From positions 1 to 64,000 of the IMG/VR virus record IMGVR_UViG_3300029267_002727: 64,000 nt of DNA; one strand, written 5' to 3'. The notes beneath the pieces are model-generated. The model made no database searches. It was not told the origin of the DNA and worked only from the letters and a program-made list of their open reading frames with translations. Origin of the DNA: a virus. Below, one piece after another: positions 63,560 through 64,000 of this stretch. The first letter of the stretch is position 1. Every line of letters begins with the position of its first letter. The position numbers were made by a program, and so were the translations under genes.

Positions 63560-64000
63560 ATGCTTAACCCCAGAATCTGGTGCCTACTGGCTGACGAGAC
63601 CGAGTACTGGCGCGACGACTACCAGGCCGCCGCCGGTCGCCTGATCGGGATCTACCTGTACGACGAAAGGGAGATCACGCACCTGTGCGAGTTCATCGGC
63701 AGCTATTGCTGCTGGCACGTGGAGACGACCACACACAGGCACGTCACCGACGAGATGTGGGAGAACATCCGAGATGCCGACGCGGACGGCCCGGGTGTGG
63801 AATATCGCCACACCTACCAGGTCGATGCATGCCTGGAGATCAAGCAGGGGGACAAGTTCCCGGACGGCATGAAGATGGCCCGGTTCTTCCTCTGGGAGCT
63901 CACGGATGAAGAGTGGGCGGAATGCAAGGAAGAAAACCCGGAAGAGCCGCGCAGGGTGGCGATGGATGAGGCCCTGGAGTATGCCCGGGGCAATAGCCTG
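63560..64000 (+). CDS. Unknown protein, 3' end outside window
   Basis: Open frame of 147 codons from ATG 63560 with TAGGAGG upstream, running off the right edge. MLNPRIWCLLADETEYWRDD, then LIGIYLYDEREITHLCEFIG and CCWHVETTTHRHVTDEMWEN. Acidic and aromatic like its neighbours; no family recognised. Confidence 0.6.
   Translation, partial: MLNPRIWCLLADETEYWRDDYQAAAGRLIGIYLYDEREITHLCEFIGSYCCWHVETTTHRHVTDEMWENIRDADADGPGVEYRHTYQVDACLEIKQGDKFPDGMKMARFFLWELTDEEWAECKEENPEEPRRVAMDEALEYARGNSL

Overview
The window is a contiguous piece of a tailed double-stranded DNA bacteriophage (Caudoviricetes). A full head-and-tail gene set is present: large terminase, portal, scaffold, major capsid protein, connectors, tail tube, overlapping tail-assembly chaperone frames, a giant tape-measure protein and tail fibres. 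No sheath or contractile baseplate gene is seen, so a long non-contractile (siphovirus-like) tail is likely. Promoters are of bacterial sigma-70 type (TTGACA, 16-17 bp, TAAAAT/TAGAAT/TATAAT) and genes carry GGAGG-type ribosome sites, so the host is a bacterium. The host phylum cannot be read from the sequence. No tRNA, integrase, CRISPR array or endolysin was recognised.

Layout. (1) Positions 1-41,950 are read leftwards (minus strand). In transcription order this holds small membrane and zinc-ribbon genes, a glycan module (two UDP-glucose-dehydrogenase-like enzymes, a GDP-mannose-3,5-epimerase-like enzyme, glycosyltransferases, FkbM and other methyltransferases, a sulfotransferase, a Nudix hydrolase), a short Tat-signal protein, large terminase, KTSC protein, a structured inverted-repeat element, portal, a run of small genes with a holin candidate and another glycosyltransferase, scaffold, capsid, connectors, tail tube, chaperones, tape measure and tail tip/fibre genes, the last running off the left edge. 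(2) Around 41,550-42,050 transcription diverges. (3) Positions 42,047-64,000 are read rightwards and hold about 60 small, tightly packed genes, mostly without known homologues, plus several structured RNA-like intergenic elements and an SSB. One gene (56,835-57,437) points the other way from its own promoter.

Most notable points. The 2,651-residue tape-measure gene encodes an N-terminal DnaQ-type DEDDh exonuclease and, near residues 1,040-1,230, a segment that looks like the catalytic barrel of two-barrel RNA polymerases (R-x-P followed by DWDAD), so the tape measure may carry a virion-delivered nuclease and polymerase. Ten adjacent small genes carry 14 copies of a domain resembling ribosome modulation factor (RMF), suggesting a dedicated ribosome-targeting locus. 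A 13-bp palindrome TTCTGTWACAGAA occurs five times perfectly, inside genes and in different reading frames, like dispersed operators. Several intergenic RNA-like elements occur in two copies with compensatory stem changes (42.7/43.2 kb; 44.2/44.6 kb; 23.3/27.3 kb). A small basic gene at 23.0-23.3 kb has an in-frame TGA and is translationally coupled to the next gene.

How it works together, as inference: early rightward promoters at 47.6 and 57.5 kb express small host-takeover proteins (RMF-like, zinc-ribbon, SSB). The leftward promoter at 41.6 kb and readthrough past leader hairpins express the glycan module and then the virion genes. The glycan enzymes probably decorate virion or host surface glycans, possibly with sulfate and methyl groups.
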